Source of the DNA: Anaerolineales bacterium
Lineage (GTDB): Bacteria > Chloroflexota > Anaerolineae > Anaerolineales > Villigracilaceae
Length of the DNA stretch: 64,000 nucleotides
Direction: 5' to 3'
Assembly (NCBI GenBank): GCA_016932715.1
Contig: JAFGCG010000108.1
Span: 1 to 64,000, forward strand
Shown here: positions 19,567 to 29,263 of the stretch, piece after piece
Position numbering within the stretch: position 1 is the stretch's first letter
How the letters are laid out: the number at the start of each line of letters is the position of its first letter
The notes under the pieces: model-generated
Told to the model about the DNA's origin: nothing
Databases searched by the model: none
What the model saw: the letters and a program-made list of their open reading frames with translations, nothing else
Program-made: the position numbers and the translations under genes

Positions 19567-20550
19567 ATGCTGATCCTTATAGCCGATGACGTCCGCAAAG
19601 CCCTGCCGATGAACGAAGCCATCGCGGCGATGAAGAATGCCTACGCCGCTCTTTCCAGCGGGACGGCTGTCGTGCCGCTTCGGACGCGTCTCCCCCTCCC
19701 AAACAGCGAAGCCCTCAGCCTCTTCATGCCAGCCTATGTTCATTCCGCGGAGGACCAGGCGCTGGCGATCAAAGTCGTTTCGTTGTTCCCAGCCAACCCC
19801 GCGCGCGGGCTCGCCTACATCCAGGCGGCGGTGCTGGCCTTCGACCCGGAGACCGGTCAGGCGATCGCGCTGCTCGAAGGCAGTTCCCTGACCGCCATCC
19901 GCACGGGCGCAGCCGGCGGCGCCGCCATCGACCTGCTGGCGCGCAAAGGCAGCAAAGTTGTCGCGGTCGTTGGCGCGGGCGCACAGGGACGTACCCAGCT
20001 CGAAGCCGCCTGCGCCGCGCGGAAAATAGAGACAGCTTTCATCTTCGATGCAGACAGGGAAAAAGCCCGAGCCTTTGCCGAAGAGATGAAAAAGGGAGTG
20101 ATCCAGGATATTCGCGTGGCAGAAAGCGCCCGGGAAGCCATCGAAAACGCGGACATCATCTGCACTGCCACGACCTCCACAACACCTGTCTTCGCTGACC
20201 GAGACGTCAAAGCCGGGACTCACATCTCCGCCGTTGGCTCCTACACCCCGGAGATGCAGGAGATCCCGGCAGAGACATTGCAGCGTGCGAAAATCTTCGT
20301 CGACGCGCGCCTCGCCGCGCTGGAGGAGGCTGGCGACCTCATCCAGCCCATCCGCGCGGGACTGTTCGACGAGTCTCACATCTGCGGCGAACTGGGCGAG
20401 GTCGTGCTGGGACGAATCCCGGGCAGGGGATCGGACGAGGAGATTACCTGCTTCAAGTCGGTGGGGATTGCCGTGCAGGATGCCCTGGCGGCGCAGGTCG
20501 CACTGAACAATGCACGCAAAATGAAGATTGGTACCGAAGTGGATTTTTAA
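19567..20550 (+). CDS. Ornithine cyclodeaminase / mu-crystallin family protein
   Basis: GSSLTAIRTGAAGGAAIDLLARKGSKVVAVVGAGAQGRTQLEA. Confidence 0.9.
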   Translation: MLILIADDVRKALPMNEAIAAMKNAYAALSSGTAVVPLRTRLPLPNSEALSLFMPAYVHSAEDQALAIKVVSLFPANPARGLAYIQAAVLAFDPETGQAIALLEGSSLTAIRTGAAGGAAIDLLARKGSKVVAVVGAGAQGRTQLEAACAARKIETAFIFDADREKARAFAEEMKKGVIQDIRVAESAREAIENADIICTATTSTTPVFADRDVKAGTHISAVGSYTPEMQEIPAETLQRAKIFVDARLAALEEAGDLIQPIRAGLFDESHICGELGEVVLGRIPGRGSDEEITCFKSVGIAVQDALAAQVALNNARKMKIGTEVDF

Positions 20551-20554
20551 AACT

Positions 20555-20605
20555 CTCGCGCTGAGCGGACACTGAGCGAACGAAGTGGCAGACGAAGCGC
20601 GCATA
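20555..20605. repeat. Dispersed palindromic repeat, family A
   Basis: ctcgcgctgagcggacactgagcgaacgaagtggcagacgaagcgcgcat. Confidence 0.8.
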
Positions 20606-20618
20606 ACAGGAAAAGGAT

Positions 20619-21773
20619 ATGGATACCCCAAAAACAGCTGACATCGTAATCATCGGGGGCGGCGTGATGGGAGCCAGCGCGGCATACCATCTCGCAAAGT
20701 CTGGAATCAGGAATGTGGTCCTGCTCGAAAAGGAAGAGTTTTTCGGCACAGGCGCAACGGGCCGCTGCGCGGGCGGCGTCCGCTACCAATTCTCCACCGA
20801 GATCAATGTCAAACTCTCGCTGGAAAGCCTGCCGATGATCGAGCGCTTCAGGGAGGAGATCGGGCAGGACGTGGGCTATCGTCAATGCGGATATTTGCTC
20901 GTGGCGACGGATGAAAAAGATGCCAACGCGTTCAGGCACAATGTCGAAATGCAGAACCGTCTTGGCGTGCAGACTCAACTCCTGAGCGGAGAGGACGTCC
21001 GCGCGCGGCTGCCGCTGATGAGATTCGAAGATGCCATCGCCGGGACGTGGAATCCGAAGGATGGCCTGGCGGACCCGAACAGCGTCGTGGCGGGCTATGT
21101 CAGCGCGGCGCAGAAGCTGGGAGTCAAGGCACTCACCCAAGCGGAAGTGACGGGAGTCCGCCTCAGCAGAGACGAGGTCGAGGCAGTGGAGACAACCCAG
21201 GGGGTGATCCAGACCCGGGCCGTCCTGAATACGGCCGGACCCTGGGCGGGGTTGATCGGGGAGATGGCGGGAGTCGAGATCCCGATCCTGCCCATCCGCC
21301 GGCAAATGTTCACCACCAATGCGTTGAAGGAAATCCCTGAAGATTTTCCGTTCGTGATCGATTTTGCGCAGTCGCTTTATTTCCATCGCGAAGGGGAAGG
21401 TTTGCTGATCGGCATGAGCAACCAGAAGGAGCAACCGGGCTTCGACCAGAGCGTGGACGAAGAGTTCGAAATGGAAAATTTCGAAGCCGCCATGGAGCGG
21501 ATGCCTCTGCTCGAACGCGCCAGCCGCGCCTCGCACTGGGCCGGGTTGTACGAAGTGACACCCGATGCTCACCCAATCTTCGGCGGCAGCCGCGTAAAGG
21601 GGTTTACCATCTGCGCCGGTTTTTCGGGTCACGGCTTCATGCACGGACCGGTTGCCGGGAAGTTGATGACCGAATATGTTTTGGACGGGAAATTTTCGAC
21701 GGTGGATGTTTCGATGCTCGATCTGAGGCGCTTCGAGGAAGGAAGATTGATAACCGAGTACAATGTGGTTTAA
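20619..21773 (+). CDS. FAD-dependent oxidoreductase (DAO family, sarcosine oxidase beta-like)
   Basis: ADIVIIGGGVMGASAAYHLAKSGIRNVVLLEKE; GFSGHGFMHGPVAGKLM. Confidence 0.92.
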   Translation: MDTPKTADIVIIGGGVMGASAAYHLAKSGIRNVVLLEKEEFFGTGATGRCAGGVRYQFSTEINVKLSLESLPMIERFREEIGQDVGYRQCGYLLVATDEKDANAFRHNVEMQNRLGVQTQLLSGEDVRARLPLMRFEDAIAGTWNPKDGLADPNSVVAGYVSAAQKLGVKALTQAEVTGVRLSRDEVEAVETTQGVIQTRAVLNTAGPWAGLIGEMAGVEIPILPIRRQMFTTNALKEIPEDFPFVIDFAQSLYFHREGEGLLIGMSNQKEQPGFDQSVDEEFEMENFEAAMERMPLLERASRASHWAGLYEVTPDAHPIFGGSRVKGFTICAGFSGHGFMHGPVAGKLMTEYVLDGKFSTVDVSMLDLRRFEEGRLITEYNVV

Positions 21774-21912
21774 TTCGCGCTGAGCGGAGGACGAGCAAAG
21801 CGAGGTCCGAAGACGAAGCGCGCATAATTATGAAATATTAGATTTACCTAACATCTGCCCTTCGTCTGCGTTCGTCGCGAAGCGCTCCTTACTCCACTCA
21901 GGACGAGAGTTT
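21774..21912. repeat. Dispersed palindromic repeat, family A (two halves)
   Basis: tcgcgctgagcggaggacgagcaaagcgag...gacgaagcgcgcat; cttcgtctgcgttcgtcgcgaagcg...ctcaggacgag. Confidence 0.75.
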
Positions 21913-21913
21913 T

Positions 21914-23116
21914 ATGCCTTCTGCAGAAATTATCACAATTGGAACGGAAATATTACTGGGTGAAATCGTAGACACCAACACGCGCTACATCGCGCGGACG
22001 CTGCGCGGCATGGGCGTGAACATTTATCGCACTACCACCATCGGCGACAATACTGAAAGGATCGCGGAGGCGATCCGCAACTCGATGAACCGCGCCGAGA
22101 TTGTGATTACCACCGGCGGGCTGGGTCCCACGGTGGATGATCCGACCCGCGAGGCGGTTGCAAAAGCGGCCGGCGTCGAACTTGAATTCCGCGAAGATCT
22201 GTGGCAGCAGGTCGTGGCCGTCATTTCGCGTTATGGACGCAAGCCCTCCCAGAATCAAAAACGGCAGGCCTACATCCCGAAAGGCGCACTCGCCATTGCC
22301 AACCCGGTGGGCACAGCCCCATGTTTCATCGTCGAGTATTCCCCTCTCCTTTCAGGAGATCGCGAACGCCGCGCCAAGCAGCGGCAGTCCCGTAGCGAAG
22401 CGGAGGGAGGGGCAGGGGTGAGGTGCGTTGCCTCGCTGCCGGGCGTTCCGAACGAAATGGAACACATCCTGCACGAATCGATCATCCCCTATCTGCAGAA
22501 GCGTTTCGGTTTGAACGAGATCATCAAGATCCGCGTCCTGCATTGTGCGGGTCTGGGCGAGGGGATGATCGATGAGCAGATCGCCGAGTTCGAAACGCTG
22601 AGCAACCCCACGGTCGGGCTGGCAGCGCACACCGGCGTGGTCGACATCCGCGTTGCAGCGAAGGCAAAGAGCGAAGCCGAAGCCGACCGGATGATCGCGG
22701 AGATCGAGCAGAGAATCCGTGAGAAGCTCGGGGATGTCGTCTTTGGAGCGGATGAAGATCGGCTGGAGGACGTCGCGCTCAACGAGGTGGCAAAACGCGG
22801 CTGGACCCTGGTCGGCGTGGAGTCGGGACTCGACGGGCTGCTGGCGCGCAAGGTCCCACACACCGTCTCTCTCCCCGATCTGACGCCTGATTCCCTGATG
22901 GCGGCATTGCGCGCCGCCCGAGCCGATTCCAACGCGGACGCCGCGCTGGGCGTTGCCATGTACCTCGAGGAACGCGCCGCCGCAATAGGGTTGATCACGC
23001 CGAAGGGCGAAAAGACTCACCGCATTACCTACGGGGGACCTCCGCGCAGTCTGGCGCGCTGGTCCGTCAACCTTGCCCTGGACTGGCTGCGCCGCCGCGC
23101 CGGGGAGAGCGACTAG
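21914..23116 (+). CDS. cinA: CinA-like protein with intact N-terminal MoCF-like domain and reduced, atypical C-terminal domain
   Basis: SAEIITIGTEILLGEIVDTNTRYIARTLRGMGVNIYRTTTIGDN...ITTGGLGPTVDDPTREAVAKA; SLPGVPNEM. Confidence 0.87.
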   Translation: MPSAEIITIGTEILLGEIVDTNTRYIARTLRGMGVNIYRTTTIGDNTERIAEAIRNSMNRAEIVITTGGLGPTVDDPTREAVAKAAGVELEFREDLWQQVVAVISRYGRKPSQNQKRQAYIPKGALAIANPVGTAPCFIVEYSPLLSGDRERRAKQRQSRSEAEGGAGVRCVASLPGVPNEMEHILHESIIPYLQKRFGLNEIIKIRVLHCAGLGEGMIDEQIAEFETLSNPTVGLAAHTGVVDIRVAAKAKSEAEADRMIAEIEQRIREKLGDVVFGADEDRLEDVALNEVAKRGWTLVGVESGLDGLLARKVPHTVSLPDLTPDSLMAALRAARADSNADAALGVAMYLEERAAAIGLITPKGEKTHRITYGGPPRSLARWSVNLALDWLRRRAGESD

Positions 23117-24085
23117 ATGCCGCCTCGCAAGCGATCCTCACATGCCTGGATCTATGCAATTTGGGGGCTGAATGGCCTTGTGGTTCTGTGTCTATTGGTT
23201 GTTGCCGTACTTTACAAAACGAGCCTGCAGGTTTCCGCTGCAGATCAGGTCATTGCGACGGCGGCTCCCGGCGAAACGCGCAAGCTTCCACCGACAAGTT
23301 ATTTCCTGCCAACGCTGACGCCAAACCCATTCTATACGCCGCCGGTCTTCGAAACCGTAACACCTTTTGTGCTGGTGGAAGGTCCGCGCCCCACGATCAT
23401 TGGTTTTTCGTTTGGCGGGCGTCCTATTGAAGCCTATCGATTCGGGGTTGGCGAGAAGGAATATCTCATTGTGGCAGGCATTCATGGCGGATACGAAGGC
23501 AACACGATTGCGCTGGCGAACGAACTCATCACATATATCAACGAAAACCCGGGCGTCATCCCAACCGATGTGACGTTATATATCATCCGCAACATGAACC
23601 CGGATGGCGAAGCGCGCGACGATGGGGTAGATGGGCGCGTCAACAACAACGGTGTGGATTTGAATCGCAACTTCCCCACGAAGAACTGGACCGCAGACTG
23701 GGACCGCGATGGCTGCTGGATCTATCGTCCCACCACGGGCGGCGCGTACGGCGGCTCGGAACCTGAAACACGCACCGTCATGAGCTTCATTCGGGGTCAC
23801 AAATTCAAAGCGCTGATCAGCTATCACAGCGCAGCCTTGGGCATCTTCCCCGGCGGCGTCCCGTGGACAGGACCCTCGAAACGCTTAGCCAAAGCGCTGG
23901 CGAAAGTGACGGACTATCCGTACCCGCCCCTCGACACGGGCTGTGAATACACTGGCACGCTGGCAGACTGGGCCGTCGAGAACGGCGTCGGCGCGGCGGT
24001 AGATATGGAATTGCGCGATCACAAGCATACTGATTTCAAGGAAAACCTCAAAGCGTTGCAGGTTTTCCTGAATTTCCAGCCTTGA
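23117..24085 (+). CDS. M14-family zinc carboxypeptidase-like protein
   Basis: VAGIHGGYEGNTIALANELI; RNMNPDGEARDDGVDGRVNNNGVDLNRNFPTKNW. Confidence 0.9.
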   Translation: MPPRKRSSHAWIYAIWGLNGLVVLCLLVVAVLYKTSLQVSAADQVIATAAPGETRKLPPTSYFLPTLTPNPFYTPPVFETVTPFVLVEGPRPTIIGFSFGGRPIEAYRFGVGEKEYLIVAGIHGGYEGNTIALANELITYINENPGVIPTDVTLYIIRNMNPDGEARDDGVDGRVNNNGVDLNRNFPTKNWTADWDRDGCWIYRPTTGGAYGGSEPETRTVMSFIRGHKFKALISYHSAALGIFPGGVPWTGPSKRLAKALAKVTDYPYPPLDTGCEYTGTLADWAVENGVGAAVDMELRDHKHTDFKENLKALQVFLNFQP

Positions 24086-24387
24086 AAAATATTCACGGGG
24101 ATCACAGCCTCCAGGCATTGATCAGCTATCATAGCGCCGCGTTGGGCATCTTTCCTGGCGGGTTCCCATGGGATGAAGACGCTCGCCGCCTGGCGCAGTC
24201 CCTCGCCGAGGTTACCTCCTACCGTTTCCCGCCGATCGACACAGGATGTGCGTATTCAGGTACACTTGCAAACTATGCAGTCTCGACTGGAATCGCTGCC
24301 GTAGATCTGGAACTGACGAATCACATCGACACAGATTTCGACCAGAATTTGCAGGTATTGGATGTGTTATTGAATTTTGTACCATGA
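24082..24387 (+). pseudogene. Partial tandem duplicate of the M14 peptidase C-terminal region
   Basis: ALISYHSAALGIFPGGFPWDEDARRLAQSLAEVTSYRFPPIDTGCAYSGTLANYAV parallels the preceding gene; no catalytic N-terminal part; TTG start. Confidence 0.75.
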
Positions 24388-24390
24388 ACA

Positions 24391-24496
24391 CCTCGCGCTG
24401 AGCGGAATGATGAGTAGAGCGAGGAATGCAGACAAAGCGCGCTTACTCATACAACTCGCCCTTCGTCTACGGGCTACGCCCTCCGCTCAGGACGAA
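24391..24496. repeat. Dispersed palindromic repeat, family A
   Basis: cctcgcgctgagcggaatgatgagtagagcgag...caaagcgcgc...cgcccttcgtctacgggctacgccctccgctcaggacga. Confidence 0.8.
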
Positions 24497-24516
24497 TTCA
24501 TTTCAAAGGAGCACGA

Positions 24517-26499
24517 ATGACTCAGGAAGTCAACACCCTCTTCACCAATGCCCTCGTCCTCACCATGGACAAGGATTTCACCCAATATTTTCCCGGGGCG
24601 GTCGCTGTCAGAGAGGACAAAATCGTGGCAGTGGGGGAGGAGAGCGAGCTCAAAAAGGAATGGTCCGCGCAGGAGACCATTGACTGCAAGGGCAAGGTTC
24701 TCATGCCGGGACTCATCAACGCGCACACCCACGTGCCGATGACGCTCCTGCGCGGGCTCGCGGATGACCTGCGCCTGGACGTCTGGCTGATGGGCTACAT
24801 GATGCCGGTCGAGCGCGAATTTGTCTCGCCGGAGTTTGTCCGCCTGGGAACGCTGCTTGCCTGCGCGGAACAGATCCGCAGCGGGGTGACAACCTTCAAC
24901 GACATGTATTATTACGAGGAGGACGTTGCCAAAGCCGCCTCAGATGCCGGCATGCGGGCAGTCTGCGGGCAGACCGTCATGAAGTTCCCGGCGCCCGACG
25001 CCGCCTCGTACGATGACTCGCTGCAGATGGCGCGTGACTTCATCGCGCGCTGGAAGGACCATCCGCTGATCATCCCCGCGATTGCGCCTCACGCCCCCTA
25101 CACCTGCACAGCCGAAATCCTGCGCGCCACCGCGGATGTTGCCAAAGAGTTCGACGTGCCTCTCCACACTCACCTGGCGGAGACTGCCTTCGAAGTGGAA
25201 AACATACGCAACGACCATGGCATGCCCGTCATTCCCTATGTGAAGAAGCAGGGCATATTCGACGCAAAAGTGATCGCGGCACACTGCGTCCATATCGATT
25301 CAGGGGAGATGCGAACGCTGCTGCATGCGGGTGCGGGCGTTGCCCATAACCCCTCGTCGAATCTCAAACTCGCTTCCGGCTTCGCGCCCGTGGTGAAAAT
25401 GCTCGAAACGGGGCTCAACGTGGGCATCGGCACCGATGGACCTGCCTCGAACAATGACCTCGACATGTTCGAGGAAGTGCGTCTCGCAGCCTTTATTGCC
25501 AAAGCCGTGACCAACGACCCGACCTCCCTCCCCGCCCCCTGGGCATTGGCAATGGCGACGCGGCTCGGCGCCCAGGCGCTGCACCTCGGACACCTGACAG
25601 GTTCCCTGGAGGCCGGCAAACGCGCCGACCTGATCCTGGTCGATGTTTCCCCTCTGCACAATTCGCCCTCCTTCAAGCGCGCCGCCGACAACGCCTACGC
25701 CCAGATCGTGTATGCCGGCAAATCAACCGACGTAAGCGATGTGATGGTCAACGGCAAATGGCTGATGCGCGCTCACCAGCTGCTCACGCTGAAGGAAGAT
25801 GAACTGCTTGCCCAGGCTGCGGAAATCGCCAAACAGATCGATGCCTTCCTGATCGAACGCGAGCAGTCTGTCCTGTCGAAGCTGATCGCGCTGGGCGGCT
25901 CGCTGGAACAGGAGTCGTTCGAGGTGCAGGTCAAGGTCAAGATAACGGAGACAGACCCGGTCATCCGGGCGCTGCAACGTCCCGAGATCGACGTGATCCG
26001 CGAGCGGCATTACCGCGAACATGATGTCTACTTCTTCTTCGACGATCCATCACAGGGGCGTTTGCGCTACCGTGAAGATGATTTCGTCGATGATGCCAGA
26101 AACACCGTGACGCACGTCCGCGCCAGACTGACATTACTGGGTCAAAAGCGCGAAGGCAAATTCCAGGATGAAGTCTTGTTATCGCGCAGCCGCTATATTT
26201 CGCCGGCGTCACAGTCACTCCGTTTCTATCGCGAATACTTCAAACCGAAATCCGAAGTCGTCATCCAGAAGGACCGCCTGCGCTGGCTGATCCAATATAA
26301 AAAAACCGAGTTCTTCGTCAATCTCGATCAGATGCAGGAGCCGCAGCTTGGTTACTATCTCGAGATCAAGAGCCGCACCTGGAGCCGCAAAGATGCCGAA
26401 CGTAAGGCACAGCTTGCGAGTGAACTGCTTTCCGTGCTGGACGCCTCCAGCGGCGAAAAAGTAACCGAAGATTATATTGATATTGTAGGCGAGGTTTAA
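24517..26499 (+). CDS. Amidohydrolase (MTA/SAH deaminase-like) fused to a C-terminal CYTH-like domain
   Basis: N-term LMPGLINAHTHVPMTLLRGLADDLRLDVWL, HLAET, GTDGPASNN; C-term FEVQVKVKITETDPVIRAL...GRLRYRED...RLRWLIQYKKTEFFVNLDQ...LGYYLEIKSRTWSRKDAERKA. Confidence 0.85.
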   Translation: MTQEVNTLFTNALVLTMDKDFTQYFPGAVAVREDKIVAVGEESELKKEWSAQETIDCKGKVLMPGLINAHTHVPMTLLRGLADDLRLDVWLMGYMMPVEREFVSPEFVRLGTLLACAEQIRSGVTTFNDMYYYEEDVAKAASDAGMRAVCGQTVMKFPAPDAASYDDSLQMARDFIARWKDHPLIIPAIAPHAPYTCTAEILRATADVAKEFDVPLHTHLAETAFEVENIRNDHGMPVIPYVKKQGIFDAKVIAAHCVHIDSGEMRTLLHAGAGVAHNPSSNLKLASGFAPVVKMLETGLNVGIGTDGPASNNDLDMFEEVRLAAFIAKAVTNDPTSLPAPWALAMATRLGAQALHLGHLTGSLEAGKRADLILVDVSPLHNSPSFKRAADNAYAQIVYAGKSTDVSDVMVNGKWLMRAHQLLTLKEDELLAQAAEIAKQIDAFLIEREQSVLSKLIALGGSLEQESFEVQVKVKITETDPVIRALQRPEIDVIRERHYREHDVYFFFDDPSQGRLRYREDDFVDDARNTVTHVRARLTLLGQKREGKFQDEVLLSRSRYISPASQSLRFYREYFKPKSEVVIQKDRLRWLIQYKKTEFFVNLDQMQEPQLGYYLEIKSRTWSRKDAERKAQLASELLSVLDASSGEKVTEDYIDIVGEV

Positions 26500-26501
26500 T
26501 A

Positions 26502-27536
26502 GTGCGATTTCTTAGAATATTTTTTGCGGCGACCTGCGCCGTTCTGTTTGTCATTAGCAGTGTCCTGGTCCTGCTCTTATTCAACATCGAACGAAAAGCA
26601 TTTTCTTCAGAAACCTATCAACAGGCATTCGAGAACCAGGGACTGTATCAGCGCATGCCGGCGATCCTGGGAACCACATTAACGACCTATATCGCAGAGA
26701 ACGGAAGCGCCGTCCCTTTTTTGCAGGTGCTGACCGCTGAGGACTGGCAGAACAGCATTACATTGCTCATCCCGCCTGAGGAACTCAAGCAGATGGGAAA
26801 TCATGCCCTGGATGCCACCTTTGATTATCTGAACGGCAGAACGAACTCGGCGACCATTTCCCTGCTGCCGGTCAAAGCGCACCTGGCTGGCGAGGCAGGG
26901 CTTCAGATTGTGCTTCAGATCCTGCGCCGTCAGCCAGCCTGTACCACGGAGCAGCTCACACAGATGGCGCTTGGATTGTTTGGAGGACAAGTCGTGCTCT
27001 GCAATCCGCCGGAGGAAGCGCTCGGACTGATGATGCCGTTTGTCCAAACGCAGCTTCAATCCATGGTGGCTGTCTTCCCAAATGAAGTAACGCTCATTCC
27101 AGGTACGGCGAGCGACACGCCCGATGACCCGCGCTTGAAATTGAACGCGGTGCGCTCCGCCATCAAGTTAACACCGCTCATTCCTGCAATCCTCCTATTT
27201 GGCATTGCCGTGTTCGCGGTCCGCAGCCTGGTAGACTGGCTCACGTGGTGGGGTTGGTCCTTTATGTTCGCAGGCGGGGCAAGTGTGCTGGTCGGCTTGT
27301 TTGGGTCGCCCCTGGTTGGCGGGATTTTAGGGTTCGTGATCCAGAACCAGGGCGCCAGACTGATCCCTCCGATCCTGGCTTCCAGCATCGCCGAAACCGC
27401 GGGGGCTGTGGCAGGTGAGATGTTGACCCCGGTTGTGATTCAGGGATTCATTCCTGGGCTCATTGGGTTAGGAATGGTCATCGCGGCAACACTGCAGGCG
27501 CGCAGCGAGAAATCGAGGGCTGGTAGCTTGATGTAG
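26502..27536 (+). CDS. Hypothetical membrane protein
   Basis: N-terminal TM and C-terminal TM cluster; GTG start. Confidence 0.75.
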   Translation: MRFLRIFFAATCAVLFVISSVLVLLLFNIERKAFSSETYQQAFENQGLYQRMPAILGTTLTTYIAENGSAVPFLQVLTAEDWQNSITLLIPPEELKQMGNHALDATFDYLNGRTNSATISLLPVKAHLAGEAGLQIVLQILRRQPACTTEQLTQMALGLFGGQVVLCNPPEEALGLMMPFVQTQLQSMVAVFPNEVTLIPGTASDTPDDPRLKLNAVRSAIKLTPLIPAILLFGIAVFAVRSLVDWLTWWGWSFMFAGGASVLVGLFGSPLVGGILGFVIQNQGARLIPPILASSIAETAGAVAGEMLTPVVIQGFIPGLIGLGMVIAATLQARSEKSRAGSLM

Positions 27537-27545
27537 CTCCCTGCC

Positions 27546-28226
27546 CTACTCCATCAGGCGCAGGAAGAAGATCTTTTCGCCCTTGCCAACTAACAGGAGG
27601 ACTTTGGCGCCATCCAGAAACTCGAAATTCAGATCCGGATAGGATCCCTGCTCTGGCATGACAAAGGGTTTGGACTCGGGAATAAAATTAACGGCGCCTT
27701 CCGGAACCTCGGTGTCATATTGTGACAGGCTGCCGTTAAACGTCAAAGTGATCAGCAGACGCTGCTCGTCGAGGTCTCCGGTGGCAAACTTCCCTTCCAG
27801 CTTGACCGTATGCTTCATAACTGCATGGTGCTTGGGAGATCCGGTCGTCTGGAAATGACAATCTACATTTCCTTCCCCTTTGATCGTGGGCGGGTCGGTC
27901 TCCCAATTTATGGTAAAGGGAATGCGGCTGACACAATCCTCTCCTCCGCCCAAAATATCGTGGTTGTGCATCTCGATCTCGCCACGGGTATAAGATTCAG
28001 GCGGGGGTGGAGTTATGTCATCGGATGCTCTCAGGACAGTGACTCCAGGGGTAGACGTAGGAGTAATCGTAATTGGAATGGGAGTAAAAGTAGGTGTGTG
28101 AGTAGGTGTGTGAGTGGGTGTATCAGTGACACCTGTAGTTCCCGGAGTGATCTGGCCGCATGCGAGCAGAAGCAGCAGGGTTACACAAATGCCAGTCAGT
28201 GTCCCAGCTTGAATTTTTCTATTCAT
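27546..28226 (-). CDS. Hypothetical TP-rich lipoprotein
   Basis: LLLLLACGQ lipobox; TDTPTHTPTHTPTFTP linker. Confidence 0.78.
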   Translation of the reverse strand: MNRKIQAGTLTGICVTLLLLLACGQITPGTTGVTDTPTHTPTHTPTFTPIPITITPTSTPGVTVLRASDDITPPPPESYTRGEIEMHNHDILGGGEDCVSRIPFTINWETDPPTIKGEGNVDCHFQTTGSPKHHAVMKHTVKLEGKFATGDLDEQRLLITLTFNGSLSQYDTEVPEGAVNFIPESKPFVMPEQGSYPDLNFEFLDGAKVLLLVGKGEKIFFLRLME

Positions 28227-28264
28227 TGTCCTTTGCCTTTCTTTTTTACTATGATGAAAGCAGG

Positions 28265-28354
28265 TTTCATCGTTCTATAAAAAGCATATATCAAATCCCC
28301 AATTGTTTAATATGTCATTTGTACTAAAAGGCACAAGTTGTAGATACATTAACT
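28265..28354 (-). promoter_or_regulatory. Duplicated promoter region, copy 1
   Basis: Minus strand TTGGGG (28297-28302) - 17 - TATAGA (28274-28279); similar to 29264-29355. Confidence 0.65.
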
Positions 28355-28506
28355 TTGAGGCAGAATCGTGGCAATGACGTGACAGATACAAGTGATCGTA
28401 TAACGATTGACTACTCACAGGCACCGATGATCTTCGACGGCTCGATAAAAGCTTCAGCCGCCGGATCAAATTCGAGGATCGGACAAGTCATTTGCTCAGA
28501 TCCCCG

Positions 28507-29178
28507 CTACTCACAATCGTATGACCCGAGGTAGACGTCGGTTTGCCCTTCACGTACCGCGCAAAGCTGTTGTTCATAGGGAAAATCATCTGTAATGATC
28601 GTAAATCCCGTCTCAGCCGAGTTGATACCCAACATAATCTCGCCATGATTTTCGGTGACCCCATTCATCATCCAGCCTTTGCCCCAATAAACCGTCCCGG
28701 AGATGGTGTCATAGACTTCTCCATCCCCGTTGTAAAACGTGCCGGTTACATTTTCTTTGACTTGCTTTAGTTCCAGGTAACTGCCAGCGGGGAAACCCGG
28801 TTTGTCAGGGACGGTCCATTTGCCGCTGAAGCCGCATCCTGCAGGGAGCTCGTTTTCTCCACCGGAACGAACTCCACAAAAGGACAGATCCGGAGATCCG
28901 TTTTTGAAGGTATCACCTTCGAAAATAAGCGTAAAATCCCCGAACCATTCCGTGTTGAAAACTGCCATATTGTTCGTGAGAGTGCCCTCGAACACCTCAT
29001 TCCATTGCCCCCCGTAACCTTCGATTGTGCCTGTGATCTTACTGCCTTCCTGCATGAAATTTACTTTTCCGATGTTAGCGATCCATGTGCCAGCCACAGT
29101 GTTACCGGGTGGTGTGCATCCCAGGAGTAAGCTGCATAGGACGAACAAAACAAGTATCTTCGATGATATATTTTTCAT
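28507..29178 (-). CDS. Hypothetical lipoprotein
   Basis: LFVLCSLLLGCTPPG lipobox. Confidence 0.78.
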   Translation of the reverse strand: MKNISSKILVLFVLCSLLLGCTPPGNTVAGTWIANIGKVNFMQEGSKITGTIEGYGGQWNEVFEGTLTNNMAVFNTEWFGDFTLIFEGDTFKNGSPDLSFCGVRSGGENELPAGCGFSGKWTVPDKPGFPAGSYLELKQVKENVTGTFYNGDGEVYDTISGTVYWGKGWMMNGVTENHGEIMLGINSAETGFTIITDDFPYEQQLCAVREGQTDVYLGSYDCE

Positions 29179-29263
29179 TTTTATTTCCTCATTGATTTAA
29201 TAGGATCTGCCGAGATTTGCGTTGGAGTGAAATACAATTATCTTACAAATGTTCATCAAACGT

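Noticed and set aside
19525-20631. 368-aa ORF on - strand
   Set aside because: Antisense to the ornithine cyclodeaminase-like gene, which has clear family motifs.
20547-21644. 365-aa ORF on - strand
   Set aside because: Antisense to the FAD oxidoreductase.
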